Positions 25,186 to 38,500 of a stretch of 64,000 bases of DNA are shown piece by piece. Below the pieces are notes generated by a model. The model searched no databases and was not told the DNA's origin. It saw only the letters and a program-made list of their open reading frames with translations. Where the stretch lies: NCBI GenBank assembly GCA_013350335.1, contig CM023538.1:63043080-63107079 (forward strand), read 5' to 3'. Position 1 is the stretch's first letter. Each line of letters opens with the position of its first letter. Source of the DNA: Chimonanthus salicifolius (taxonomy: Eukaryota; Streptophyta; Magnoliopsida; Laurales; Calycanthaceae). Both the position numbers and the translations under genes were made by a program.

Positions 25186-27754
25186 GATAATTAACTTGCT
25201 GCAAGTTGCAACGATGGATAAAATTTGTTGTTAATAAAACGAGTTTCAAATGAATATTCAAATCTAAAAGGTAGAGATCCACTTATCAAATAGCTTAGTG
25301 TATTTTTTTTTTTTTACATTTTTGCTTCTTATATATTATCTACTTAATTCATAGATTGAAAAGTCTAATTTTCTATAAATTGAAAATCTTAAATGTTATC
25401 AAATACACAATTCTACAAATACTTTGTTTCTATTTTACTTTATTGAAGATCATACTTTTAAAATTTATAATTTGACGATATTTTAAGAAACATGATAAAA
25501 GTTCTGTTATTAGTACAGTGAATTCAGAGGGGTTGGAGTGATATACAATAAACTCGCATCAAGAAGCGGCTTGGACACTTATTATAAAAAAAGAAAGAAA
25601 AGAAAAATATATTAGTAAAGTCAATTCTACAGTTCTGTAGCAATTTCTTACCTATTTAACATATAGAAAAATGACTAGACTTATTAATACTATCAAATTC
25701 TTTAAACTGTGACATGTTGGTCTATTCTATTAATTTAAGTCACAAAGTTATGTATTTATAATATATCAAGCTTTAGTCATATTGATTATTTTAGTTATTA
25801 AATCTAAATAATAATTAATTAAAAGATGTCCATATAAATCATATCTACCATAATTGCTTGAACCACTTATAATATTTACTAGAGTCAAATGTTTTGAATG
25901 TCTAATCTATGACCTTTCTAAAATTTTCAAACTAAATATATAACTATATTTCACCATTATACTTAAAATGCAGATATTGAGATATTAATTTGTCATTATT
26001 ATAATAAATACAAAGAATAAAACAACAAAACTAAATTTTATAATAAAAAATTACAATGTGAACGCTCTTGCGTATTGCCCACAGCTAATCCAACCATCAC
26101 TATTCATAATTAAATTATTAGATTGATAACACCAATTACAAACATAAGAAATAATAAACAATTGATTATTCTCTTTTAAATATTTAAATAAACAATAAAT
26201 AATGAACAATGAACAAGGAACCAAATATTTAAATATTTACCCTCTTTTATAATAAATTATTCTAGGGTTCAATGTTTCCCATTCCTCTTTGTCCCCACCC
26301 AAAGAAAAAAAAAATATTGTTGTAATTTCTTGAATAAATATTTTATTTTAATTTTTTAATAAATTTTATTTTATTACAGCAAGAAGGAGAAGTTGCGAGG
26401 AAAATGAATGAGGGAATCTGGAGCACATGAAAGCTCAAAAGGGTAAGCCCGCGTTTCCCGCTTATGTGTTGTGTGGGCCCCAGGGAGAGATGCTGCACGT
26501 GACTTTTCGCCCTTTTTGGGGTTGGGAACTGCTTTAATTTCTATTAAAGAAGTGGGTTAATATTAAACATTGGGATTTACGCTAATCATGGGAATAAGAG
26601 AGGATAAGATAAGATAGTAAAAGAGAAAGGTCAACGCAAACCGCAGTCAACCTCACGTGAGATCTCATACGTGTACGATTTCTCCGCAGCGAGGGCATTT
26701 GCGTTTTTCTATAGTGCGCGTTGAGTTGGGATTCTAACGTACGCCACGGATCTGGAATTGTGGAGCCCACGTCTGATGCTCATCCTGACCACTTAGATTT
26801 TCAGGAGCAATATCCCAATTATCTTTCATATTTTTAAATTTATCACATTTTTATTGATAAAATATTAATTACTATTAATATTTCAAGATTTATTAATACC
26901 TTAGTAAATTTTCGATAAAATTGTGTTAAAAATATGATAAATTATAATATTATGATAATATCACGATATATTATAACATTTAGGACTGCATTACAGACAG
27001 ATACACCTTTGTCTGCATCAGTTTAGACCCTGCTGTTTTACAGATATACTGCAGCCTTTATTTTTCTATAATATTACAGTCGATATGCAACTATTAGTCA
27101 CATTTTTTACTTTGGATTTAAATATTACCAAGTTTTGAACTGGATTAGTTGAAATAAATCAAATCGAGAATTTTTTTCATAGGATTTGTGTATTAATAAC
27201 TCTTGAAGAGTGAAAATATTACATTTGTATAATACTATCTTCTAACAATTCATACACTTCACAAGCATTTATTGATGACAGGTGACAGTTATATAAAAAA
27301 AGTAAAGAATATTTATTTATATGCATAGAATTATTAAATTATTGAAATTAAATCATAATTTATCTTTAAGTGATGATCAAATGATTAAGATCTTCGCATG
27401 TCAGATCTTACTATATTGTTATTTCTGTGGGGCCCACGTTCTTTAGATCTACAATGTATCCACCCCCATACGTGTGTGGTGTGGTTTAAACTTTAAACTA
27501 CAAACACGCGTAAATACAGTCACTGGTCATGGGCTAACTGTAGAATAAAGTGGCTATTATATGCATTTGCCACCACTCATAAAGTGGCTATTGATCTGAA
27601 ATTGTTGTCTTCAAATGAAAAGGTTTCTATGATACTTTTTAATTAAATTTATTGAATTTTAAAAGCCATTATTTTCAAAAATTTAAAAATCAATAAATAC
27701 AATAAGACTATTGTAAATAGAATTTTATTTTTATTTTTAAATTAAATCTCAAAA

Positions 27755-27890
27755 AATTCAGTGAAAAATCTCAATGGGTGATACTCACTGCCCCTAAACT
27801 AGACCAAGTTAGATCATAGAGGCTTGAACTTAGCATCTCCCGCTTCTTGACGCGGGATGTTAACCAGTTGAACTATACCCATGTGGACAA
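27755..27890 (-). repeat. SINE family 1 copy
   Basis: On the minus strand: box A GTATAGTTCAACTGGTTA, then box B-like AAGTTCAAGCC, then a gggtgatactcac-type body. It is collinear with the copy at 2085-2250. Confidence 0.65.
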
Positions 27891-28699
27891 ATAAAATGGA
27901 ATTTTAATTTAACATAAAATTAATTTTAAATAAATTCAAATTAGATAAAAATTCAATTAATATGGAGTAGATTGATACCAGGTAGAGTGTTGGTAGGGTC
28001 TTGATGGACCCCACATGGACTCCAAGTAACGAGGACACCAAGGAGGTGAAAAAGTTTTCAACATTACTATTAACATTCACATTACATTCAAATAATTTAA
28101 TTCATATTATACTTTTATGTGTTTTGTGAGAAGTTTATCCTAATTTAATCTTGAATTTAGATAACGATCGATTAAGCAATTTTAAGAAAAACTATATACA
28201 TTTAATCATAGATTGAGCCTCCGCATATTAAAGTGGAACCATCGAAAGATTTTATGAATGATATAAATTAAGGAGAATTTCATTTGATCGTATAGCCTTA
28301 TGAGATAGACGACAAAAATTCAACGATTTATATCTTTGAAACTTTCAAGATCTAAAGACACAAAGCTAAAATAATAATGTCTAAATTATGGTACTAAAAC
28401 TAGGACATTAAAATCAAAATAATTGAGGCACTATTGAAAACATAAAGCTCTTTTTCTCATATTTTTTCATATATTTGATAACCTAAGTTAGCATTTCAAC
28501 TATATTTCTAAATTTGTTCACATTTTTAGCAAGATAAAATTGAGGTCTATTTATCTAATATCAAATGCAAATTTGGATAAAATATAAATGAATATAATTT
28601 TTTTTTAAATTAATTGATTCTGATCAAATTCTTCAATTATGAGATAATTATAATCAATTTACAAGCCTTAAGACTGATGGCAATCTCACAATTCAGCCT

Positions 28700-28810
28700 G
28701 TTAAACAAACGGAAGGAGAGTTCCGTTGTTACCACCTGGATCCTTAACGCCGTTATCTATACAGTAACGGCTTCCGTCAGTAGAACGGCGTTTTCTGTAA
28801 CGGAAAAGAA
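28700..28810 (+). promoter_or_regulatory. AACGG-rich upstream cluster and inverted repeat
   Basis: Six AACGG cores (both orientations) lie within about 110 bases, some 900 bp upstream of the BIM1-like ATG. They include an aacgccgtt / aacggcgtt inverted pair (about 28748 and 28783). AACGG is the core of MYB3R-bound MSA elements. Function is inferred only from motif density and position. Confidence 0.35.
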
Positions 28811-29705
28811 AATCTTAAAAAATAGAGAGAAGAGAGAGAGGCTTATATGGTAAGTATAAAGATCTAAGCAAACGCCTTCTTCCAAATTCCGACCCGACAC
28901 CTCCTCCGCTGCTCCGCTTCTCTCCCAAGCAAAAGCATCACATTTATACCCAAATTTCACTCAAATTCTCACCCAAATTCTAACTAAATTTCTCTGCATT
29001 TCATTTCCACCATTTCTCTAATCTCTCCTTTCTCTGTTTATAAGAAACAAAGCTCGGATTTCCATTTTCTGTGAAATTCAAATCTCTTCAACCTCTGTCT
29101 CGGAATTCCTCGGTATTCCGTGGAATTCCTCCCGTGAGTTTATATTCTGCAGCAAACTTCAGACGCATTTCAGCTGAATTCCGAGAAGTGGGAGAATTCT
29201 CAATTCGAGTTCGAATTAGAAGGTAGGCGCATGCAATCTCCTTGTTTTAGATCTGGATTTTGAGTGAATGTCAGCTGTTGGATTTTGTAAGTGGGAGAAA
29301 TTTAATTTTCTGTATTTTTTGCATACAGATTTTTTCTGGGCTCTTCGAATTCGAGCTGGGTTTTTGAGTAAATCTTCGAATTCGACGTTTTGAATGCAGA
29401 TCTGTCGTCGCTGTTTTGCATTTTTCTGCGGATCGGATAGTTGAGTTCTTCAGCTGGATTGAAATTTTAAGATTCTGCGTTTTCGACTGAATTGTGGAGA
29501 ACCTGGAATTCGAGGAATTTGAAGGTGTTTCGTTGGTGAAAACTGTGAGAATTCGGATTTTTTCCGTAATTTAGAGGAAAATTCTGAGATTCTTGCTACA
29601 GATATTATAGCAAGCTTAAGATTTCAGGAAATTACAAGACAGAAGAAGAAACAAAAGGAAAATTCTTTTCTCATTTATTTTATCTATTATAATTTTTCTC
29701 ACTAC

Positions 29706-32480
29706 ATGGAGCTTCCTCAACCTCGTCCCTTCGGAGCTGAAGGTCTCTCTCTCTTTCTCTCTCTCTCTCTGTCTCACTCCCTCTCTCTGGAACTGAATTA
29801 GAATTTGAAATTTTTTGTGGGTTCTTTTTATTTTTGCAGGTAAGAAACCAACCCATGATTTCCTATCTCTGTATAGTGATCCGTCTTTCCAGCCTCAAGA
29901 TCCAAGGTCTTCTCAAGGTATGATATTGATCTTAGAACAACAAGATTTTTATCTTTTTCTCTCTCTTAAGTAATTTTTTTTTAGCAAATATATATTAATT
30001 AATTTGCTACATAATACAAGAAAATAACCCCCCATTGCAGGATCCATTTTCAGTGACAAGATTTTTATATTTTATATTTTCTTGCTTTTCAAGTATTTTT
30101 TTTTTATATAAACTGAGGCAGTGGAGGTAATTCTGGAGTTTATGGGATTGAGTAATTATTTTATAAATTTGACCCTTTTGCATGCAGCCTCCACGTTTTT
30201 ATTTTAAAATTCTTTAGATCCTAAGATCTGTTTCCAACTTATTATAAGTTTAAAGTTTAAACATTGAGAATTCACTAACTATTAAATTGAAATATGCCCC
30301 AGAAATGTCATGTCGAAAATTTAAGTAAATGACTTTACCAAAATGAAAAAAAAATTAAGTATGAAAAAAAAAATACATATACATATATTAAAAATGAAAA
30401 TATGGATTTCACAAGTGAGTGTGGTAAAAAGGCTAAAATTTAAGAGAAGCAAAATGGGTTCAGGTTTGACAAGAAAAGTGTGGGGGCACATGTCTTCTTT
30501 AAATCTTAAGAGGACAAGTGACTTTGGGGCCAGGTTTTGGGGTTCTCTTAAGGGGCCCCACAAGTCATTACAATGTTTTGGCTTTTTACAAATGCATGTC
30601 AATTCGTGGGCCTAAGCTGAGCCTTGAAGAACAAGTACATGCAAGGCATGTGACAGAAATGGTTTACATTTATAGTCATCCTTTCTATTCAGATCCACTA
30701 AGTGGGGGCTGAGTTGTGAGATGAAGATGAAAAAGGTTTTGTGTAGTGCTGTGATTGAGTAAAGTATGCCCTAGTTGCTCAATCAATTGGTGGGCCACCC
30801 ATGTTGGGTTGGACATCCCATGGATTCTCAATTGATGATTGTGCAAGTAGCTGAAATTTTCCAAGTTTTGGGTCCCTCAGAGAAGTCCACTAGGTTAGAT
30901 TTCTTTTTCTTTTTCTTTTCAGATTTTTTTCATTACAAATGCAACAAAAACACTCTTTTGAAAGGTATTATATATCGCAATTCAACGGCGTTAGAGTTAT
31001 GGTCAAGAACCCACCTCTAATAGTGTGAGATCTTGAGTTCAATTTCCACTCCTCCAAAGAGCCACTCTCCGTAGTTTTACCTGTGTGTGTGGAATGTGGA
31101 TAGAGATGTTTGCACATGTCTCAAGGATTAGTCAGGTATTCTAAAAGGTCTGGACACCTTGGTCTTCAAAAAAAGTATTTTATATTGCCGTTGTATGTTT
31201 AGAAGATATTTCAATATTGACTTCTCTATAAATTCTTTTGCTAGGCTCACTACACTTGGCTAGAGCTGCATTTGAAGATATTTGTCATGGTCATATTCAA
31301 CTAACATAGGTTGTTTTGTTCTCTTATGCGCCAATTGTAAACTTTTAGTGTTTATTAGAAGTGAGTGAGGATCTTCATAGCATGTAGAATATGATTAGGA
31401 AGAACATGTAAAATGTTGTTGCTCTTAAGCCTTGGAGTCATAGTTTAAGATTGGAGTTTAGTTCCATTCACTTTATGACCTTGTATCAAATAGGTGATGA
31501 AGTGAAACTCTGAAATGTAAAGAAATCTTGTGGATTCTTTCAATTTGTTTTTTTAAAATATTTTCAGTGACTTTTACAACTATATCATATGTATATTCTA
31601 AAAATGTTAAAACAAACCAGTACCATGTGCTTAAGTGGATTTGATTTATGACAAGCTCTTAGTTTGTAAAGATTGCTCTCTATGGTATTAAACCATTAAT
31701 AGGATCAAAATTTATGAAATTTTAAATAAAAATATAAAAAAATGTATAGTCTTTTCATAGATAAAGAGAAGATTAATAATACATTCAGAATGATGATGCC
31801 AACATTTTTAATATAACAATATACTATGGGATAAAATAATTATACCTTTCAATAAAAGGATTAAAAAATATTTGGAGTTGTAAAGGTTATCATAGAGTGG
31901 TGAAATGACACGTAAATATCAATTTTTAAAAGAAGTTGATTTTTAAAACATTTGTATTGCAGTAACTGGCTAAAAGAAACAACTCATGTTATAGATTTAG
32001 ATATTGCTACTTCCTATTTTATAGGTTTTCTTACTCTTTTGATGGGGTTGGCCTTGTCCTCATGGTCAAAAAGCTCCTCTCGTAAAAGGAGTTCTTGAGT
32101 TCAATTCATAATCAAATCCCTCTTGACCACTTCCCATGGAGTTTCTCCTTATTGACTTAACCAGTGTTGAGAAGTTTACGTATATTCGTGGGATTACCCT
32201 TTTCAAAAGGTTGATTATCAATGTCAATGTTTGGTGAGTAAATGCCCTTTCCTTCTAATGTTTTGAATTTACTTTTTGGAAAAAGAATCAAATTTCTATT
32301 AAAAGCAAAATTAAAGGGCGCATCTGCATTATTATTAAAATATGTATTGTGACCAATCATTAGTGGATTTTGAATGGGAAGATGAGTATTTGAGTCCATC
32401 AACTATAATGTAATTTCTCATCAGAGTACCATTATATACACCTACTATTTTGACAAATGACATTTGACTGATGTATTTCT

Positions 32481-32547
<67 letters not shown>

Positions 32548-35500
32548 GTGTGTGTGTGTATTTGTTATTTGAATTTTAACAAGAATACCTTAATTAATTA
32601 TTTACTGATAAAATTCTAAAAAAGTTGAATGTCATAATAAATCATAGTGTTTGGAATATAATGTGATGATTGGGTTTCAATTTTTTTTTTCTTTAGCTTT
32701 GTAGGAGTTCTTAAAAGTTCTTAAATTGGTTTACTTAGTCGGATAGACAAAATGAATGGATAGGTAAAACCATCCTCATACATTTAGTGTTCAATAAACT
32801 AGTTTGGTTCATAAAAAATGGAATATCTTTTATTTTTTCTTATTCTATGCTAAATACAGTGCAAAATTAAGTATCTAGATAAGACAGGTATAAAAATCAT
32901 GATTCCTTCAAATTTTTTAAGGAAAGTAGAGGCTTTACTTCAATCCAAAGGGGTTGAAGTGGCGATATGGAATTGCTTCAAAAAGCGAGAGTTCTGAGTT
33001 CGATTTTCACCATCCCAAAGGGTCACTTCCTTACAGAGTTGCCTGGTGTATAAGTAGGGAGGCTTGCAGATGCCCCAAAGATTAATCAGGTGCTTTAAGA
33101 GTTTAGACACCTTGGTCATCAACTATATATATAAGCTTCATCTCTATATCGTTGGAGCTGCGAACAAGTTCTACATCGGAAGTATAGACAAAGATTTAGG
33201 GATTTATAAAGGATTTGTGTCACTTCACCTAATAGACTAATCTTTTGGGCTGGATACCTAGTCATTACAAGTGGTATCAGAGTCCGGTCTTAGACTACCT
33301 CACGTGGACTCGGGAGATCCCTCAGTCGGATGGAATGGCTGGCCTTGTTTGATGGAGGATTGTTGGGATGCGAACGAGTCCCACATTGGAAGTGGCGAGA
33401 GAGATTTAGAGATTTATAAAGGACTTGGATCACTTCACCTAATAAGCTAGTCTTTTGTGTTGGATATCCTCTCCTAGCATGTATACAGTCTTGAATTATT
33501 GATACGGTTACGAACTTACCTTTAAATAATTCCACAACTTCATTTAGAGACACTAATCAACTTGTGATTTTACAGGATTTTACCTTAGGACCCATGATTT
33601 TCTACAGCCATTTGAACGCAGTGGGAAGAGCAATTGCATTGAAGAAACCAGGGAGAAACCCTCCATCGAGAAGCCTCCGTCGGTGGAACACATTCTTCCC
33701 GGAGGGATAGGAACTTATAGCATAAGCCAGATCCCAGCTTTTGGCCGAACGGTGGCCGTGAAGACAGACAAGAATGTATACAGTGAAATCCAAGCGTGTG
33801 GGCAAGAGAGAAACGGGGAAGTTAGCAAGGCCAACAGTAACTCTAGTCCCTGCAATGGTGGTGCCTTCACATTATGGGGTGAGTCAGCGAAGGAGAAAAA
33901 CATGATGAAAGAAAAGATGGGAGAAAGCCAGATTACTAGAGGTAATTATTATTATCATTAATAATAATAATGGTTATTGTTGTTATTATTGATGTTATTT
34001 GATAATTTGTATGGTTAGGATTTTTAGGTTTATTTGTTTCAGTCCATATTTACTAGCCTACGACTCGTTAGGAATGAACGAATGTCGAGTGTTATAGGCA
34101 TAGCACTAGATAATTTATAGTGCTATTGTTCAGCTCTTATACTAAAGGATCAAAATAAAAGTGTTTTGGTCATTTGCTTTTATAAAATAGTAATTATAGA
34201 TAACTAATTTTTCAGATTATTAACTTTTTATATTAATAATCCTGAGACAGAAAATGAAGGGCGTATGACTATCTTATAAAATTATAATAATTGAATAATT
34301 AAAACATTACTAACTTTGTTTAGGTAGATGAATCTCCAGGTGATTCTGAAGTGATTCACCTTGAGACAATTCTCCTAACTTCAGCCAAACTTTTCTTCAT
34401 CAATGTGCATTTTCTCCTATCAAAATGAGTGAAATAGGGAGAAATCACCTTTACCCTTCTATACAACTGATTATCGATATTTTTAAATTTATCATATTTT
34501 TATTGATTAAAATAATATTATTGAGTGATAAATTTATAATAAAATTATATTAAAAATGTGATAATGATTAATATCACAATAATATTCTGCTAAAATATCG
34601 ATAAATTTGTTATCCTTATTATTTTACTTAGATCTCATGACATGACAAAATCGCCATGCTTTCACAAGGGCGAAACGAAAAATCTCACGAGTCACGTGAA
34701 CCCATGTGTGGCACAAGTGATGTCATGCCTGATGTCACCTTCCACGGAGAGTGATGGAGGGGGTTACTCGGAATAAAGACACCCCACAGGCGCACGTTAG
34801 CGAGCACCCCTCTGCTACTTAGATTTTCTGACCGGTGCTTCTGCTGATGCAGAGCCGTCTGAGAAATTGGCGCAATATCCACCGTTCGCCTCTCGAGCCA
34901 GCGGCTTCAACCCCATGATGACGTCCTCCAAGTGGGTCATTCTCCTTCTCTTCCTTTTTTTTTTTTCTTTTGCTTGTGCTTCTTGTTTGTTTTTATGGAA
35001 AAGGAATCTGGGTTTTGATTTATAGTATTCCCTGTTTGCTTTTGTTTGGGAAAATTTTGCAGCCAATTTCAAGGCGGACAGAAGAACCAGGGGTTTATGG
35101 AGATGTTGAGGAGTGTGAAGGGGCTTCCGGAAGACGAAGACGATGATGAAGACGAGTACGTGAAGAAAGAGGTCACTTCCCACAAAGGTGTGTAACTTGC
35201 TTTCCTCTTTGCTTCGTTTTGTAGAATAATTACTGCACCAAATGTAAGTAACTCATGATGGCAACCTTAGTGACTCAATACCGAGTCCCTGTCTAACTTT
35301 ACATTGTTTAGTGGAATGTGTTAAGAGATTGTAGGGATGGGATTAGTGAAATTCCACTCCTAATATATTATCCTATCCTTGTGACATGGAATTGATTTGG
35401 GTACTGATACATTTTTTCTTTGAGGAAGCACCGGATTACTTAAATGTTGAGTGATTTTATAATGCTCCTTTAAATAAAAAATATTGGTGTCCAAATCAAT

Positions 35501-38500
35501 TCACCTCTTGATAGTATAAAAGTTAATGGGTGCCACACTTCTGTTCAGACTTCAGTGAAAACAACTTTAATATTGATGTAATTGAGTCATGAGAACCTCG
35601 TAACTCAGTTTATTTTTTTATAAAAATAATTAGGCTGTCAATATTATGATTCTATAATAAAAGTTTTATTTGAAATTTGTATTAAAGCAAAAAAAAAAAA
35701 CTCTATTTCAATTGTTTATTTTCCTTAGTTTAAATCTATTGGCTCTATAAGTTTTATGAGACTAATTTTTTATAAATTCTCATATTGACAATAATTTTAT
35801 TTTTAATGTTGTAAGTCAGTGGCCCTCATCTTATTACTAAATTACATGTAAGTTGTGACTCAATTATGTCACCATAATGTATCCCTCGTAGAAAGTCCAA
35901 ATAACTTTTTTACTGCGGGTACTTTACATGTTTATGTTAGTTCTTTTTCATTTTAATAAAGAAAATCCAAAAGTTGCTGTCACATTTTGAAGATATGTCT
36001 TGCCTCACCTAGAATGTAGTTTTCTCTTAAGTAATTATGCTTGAATCCAGGTGACTATTCATTTGGTAGGTCCCACCATGATACATTATTATGGGTCCCA
36101 CATGGGTAATGTGGTCCATAGTTATGATGGATATTTGAGGAACAGGATGAAAAATGAAGAAAAATTTGACCTACAGTCTGTATGTGATGCTTAAAAGAGT
36201 AGTTTAGATTGCCCAACCGGCATATTTTTAGATCAGATAGCCACCCATTTAGTGGCTTAAGGCTGTACTATCTTCCTCTGTTCTTACATGCAACTATGTT
36301 CAAGATTAAGATTTCTTACCAGAGATCTTTTCTTCTATTACCAGGGTTTTTTAATTGTAAGTCGAGTAATGGTTTTGACTGGCACCTACTGATTGTTTGG
36401 TGGTAAAGATTTGATCTCTAAATTACACTAGCACCCTTTTTTCACTCCTTTATATTATATACTATGGATGTATCTGCATCTACCCTAGAAACCATTTTCA
36501 ATGTAGAGATATCTTTTAAAGAAAATTAAGGATTTTTTTTTAAGATTTCTTTATAAAACATGGGGACAAAATGGATCTACTGCTAAATATCAGATTTTAG
36601 ATAATGGTATTGACTGTTATAATTTCTGAAGCATATTTTAAACTATGCTGATTTCCTTCTATGATTTCCTTCTAATTTCATGCAGAGGATTTTGGGGTAA
36701 AAGTAGATGGGAAGGGCATTGATCAGAGGGCAAACACTCCAAGATCAAAGCACTCTGCTACTGAACAGCGTCGGAGGAGCAAAATCAATGACCGGTAGTT
36801 TACACGATGCCTTTACACTTGCTCTACCATTGTATAATATTATTGTTACATGAACAGCCTGACAGAGTCTTAGGTTCCCCACACTGTTTAATGGGTGTAA
36901 AATATGCTTTATTTTTAGATGGGCAACATATTTGTGGTTTCCCTCCTTAAGTGGGCATGTACATCAATAAAAAGAAGAGGAAAGCGAGTTTTTTGTCATT
37001 TTATTATTAATAAATACAAATAATAATGTATATATTTACTTCAACATATTTCAGTAAGGCTTGAAATAAAACCTGTACTCTGACCATGAGTTTAGACTGT
37101 CGAACAAACCTATCTCTGTAGCTCTGAACTATGCATTGCACAATTGTACAACTATTCAAGTCTGGTCCACATGCTAATTTTAATTCAAATGAGATAAACA
37201 ACTTCATTTGTTTCTATTGATTTTTCGCTTGTTTAGCCCAACAAATTCTTTTCATTTTTATGTTACAGTTACTGGCCCAGCAACGTTGAGACAGCAAGTT
37301 CTTTGGTTTTCTCTTAAACTGATAATTTCTAATTCTTCATGCAGATTTCTAATCTTAAGACAGCTCATACCTCATAGTGATCAAAAGAGGGATAAGGCTT
37401 CATTCCTTTTAGAGGTACATGACATGATGATAACATTATCTGCTTTTTGACTCATCTTATTTTGGTGCTCTTTTAACATTGATCCTGATGAATTGGTGCT
37501 TCCTATACAGGTTATCGAATACATCCAGTTTTTACAGGAGAAGGTGCAAAAGTATGAGGCAGCATTCCCTGGATGCAATCAAGATAGCATGAAATTTTCA
37601 CCTTGGGTAGAAATCTAATTTTCTCATCCACTTTCCTGAGTTTTAGCTGCCAACTTTTGTATTTTTCATATTGCATTAGTGCTGTGTTCACTTCAAAATG
37701 GATGATGGTAATACTGAAAATTGTAGTGGTGGTGGTAATTGTTGTTGTTGCTCTTGTGGTAGCAGTAGCAGCAATAATGATGGCATGATGGCAACTGCTG
37801 CTACACAGTTTTTTCTCCAGTAAAAGGGGGAAGTGGTGAACATTTAGTTCCTTTCTATGATAAAAATGGCTTTACTACTTTTCTGCTTGACATTGAATTA
37901 TTCTGGGTTTTTGAGAATTAAAATCTCAAATTCATTACAGATCCTCAAAAAGAGTTTGTATCGAATTTTATACTTCAACTTTCATGTGCTAGAACTTTGT
38001 CTCGTAAACATAAAAGTACAGTACGCGTTTGAAAAGATCAAGTCCGGAATTATTGGAAGCAAGCTTTCCTGGGGGAAGCACGTTTACATCTTTGATCTTC
38101 CCAAGAACCCTTCTCATAGGTCGCATAGAGAAGATCTAGCCAATCATGAATGATTTGAAAAGGAGTTGTCACTGAATTGTATAAAAAATTATCCCTTTTC
38201 AAGCCCACGCTTTGCAAGAATTTGCTAACAATGTATTTATATATTTGTGAACACAGAAACATAGCCATGGTATGGGGGAGAGTATAGTAGATCATTCTCA
38301 AATAATGAAGAGTGGTGGTGCTGGTTCCGGCTTGATGTTTGCTGGGAAGTTTGAAGACAATGGTGTTGCTGCCACCTCATCAATGCTTGGGAATGCACAG
38401 AATCCAGCCGAATCTGATAATGTGAGCTCGGATACCCCCTATAAAGCAACAGATCATCACCCAGGATTGGCAACTAAGGCAGCTACTGCGGCAGCTCCTT

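Larger units (their letters stand above)
17164..28690. other. Long gene-free interval
   Basis: I recognise no gene in these 11.5 kb. SINE copies are listed separately. GC-richer patches with CACGTG lie at 17790-17930 (17831, 17875, 17910) and 26430-26780. At 21130-21471 (-) there is a 113-codon frame with a genuine ATG but no recognisable domain or codon pattern. The remainder is AT-rich with homopolymer runs. Confidence 0.5.

Noticed and set aside
34815..35183. 122-codon minus-strand frame
   Set aside because: It is antisense to exons 4 and 5 of the BIM1-like gene, which join in phase and match the family on the plus strand.
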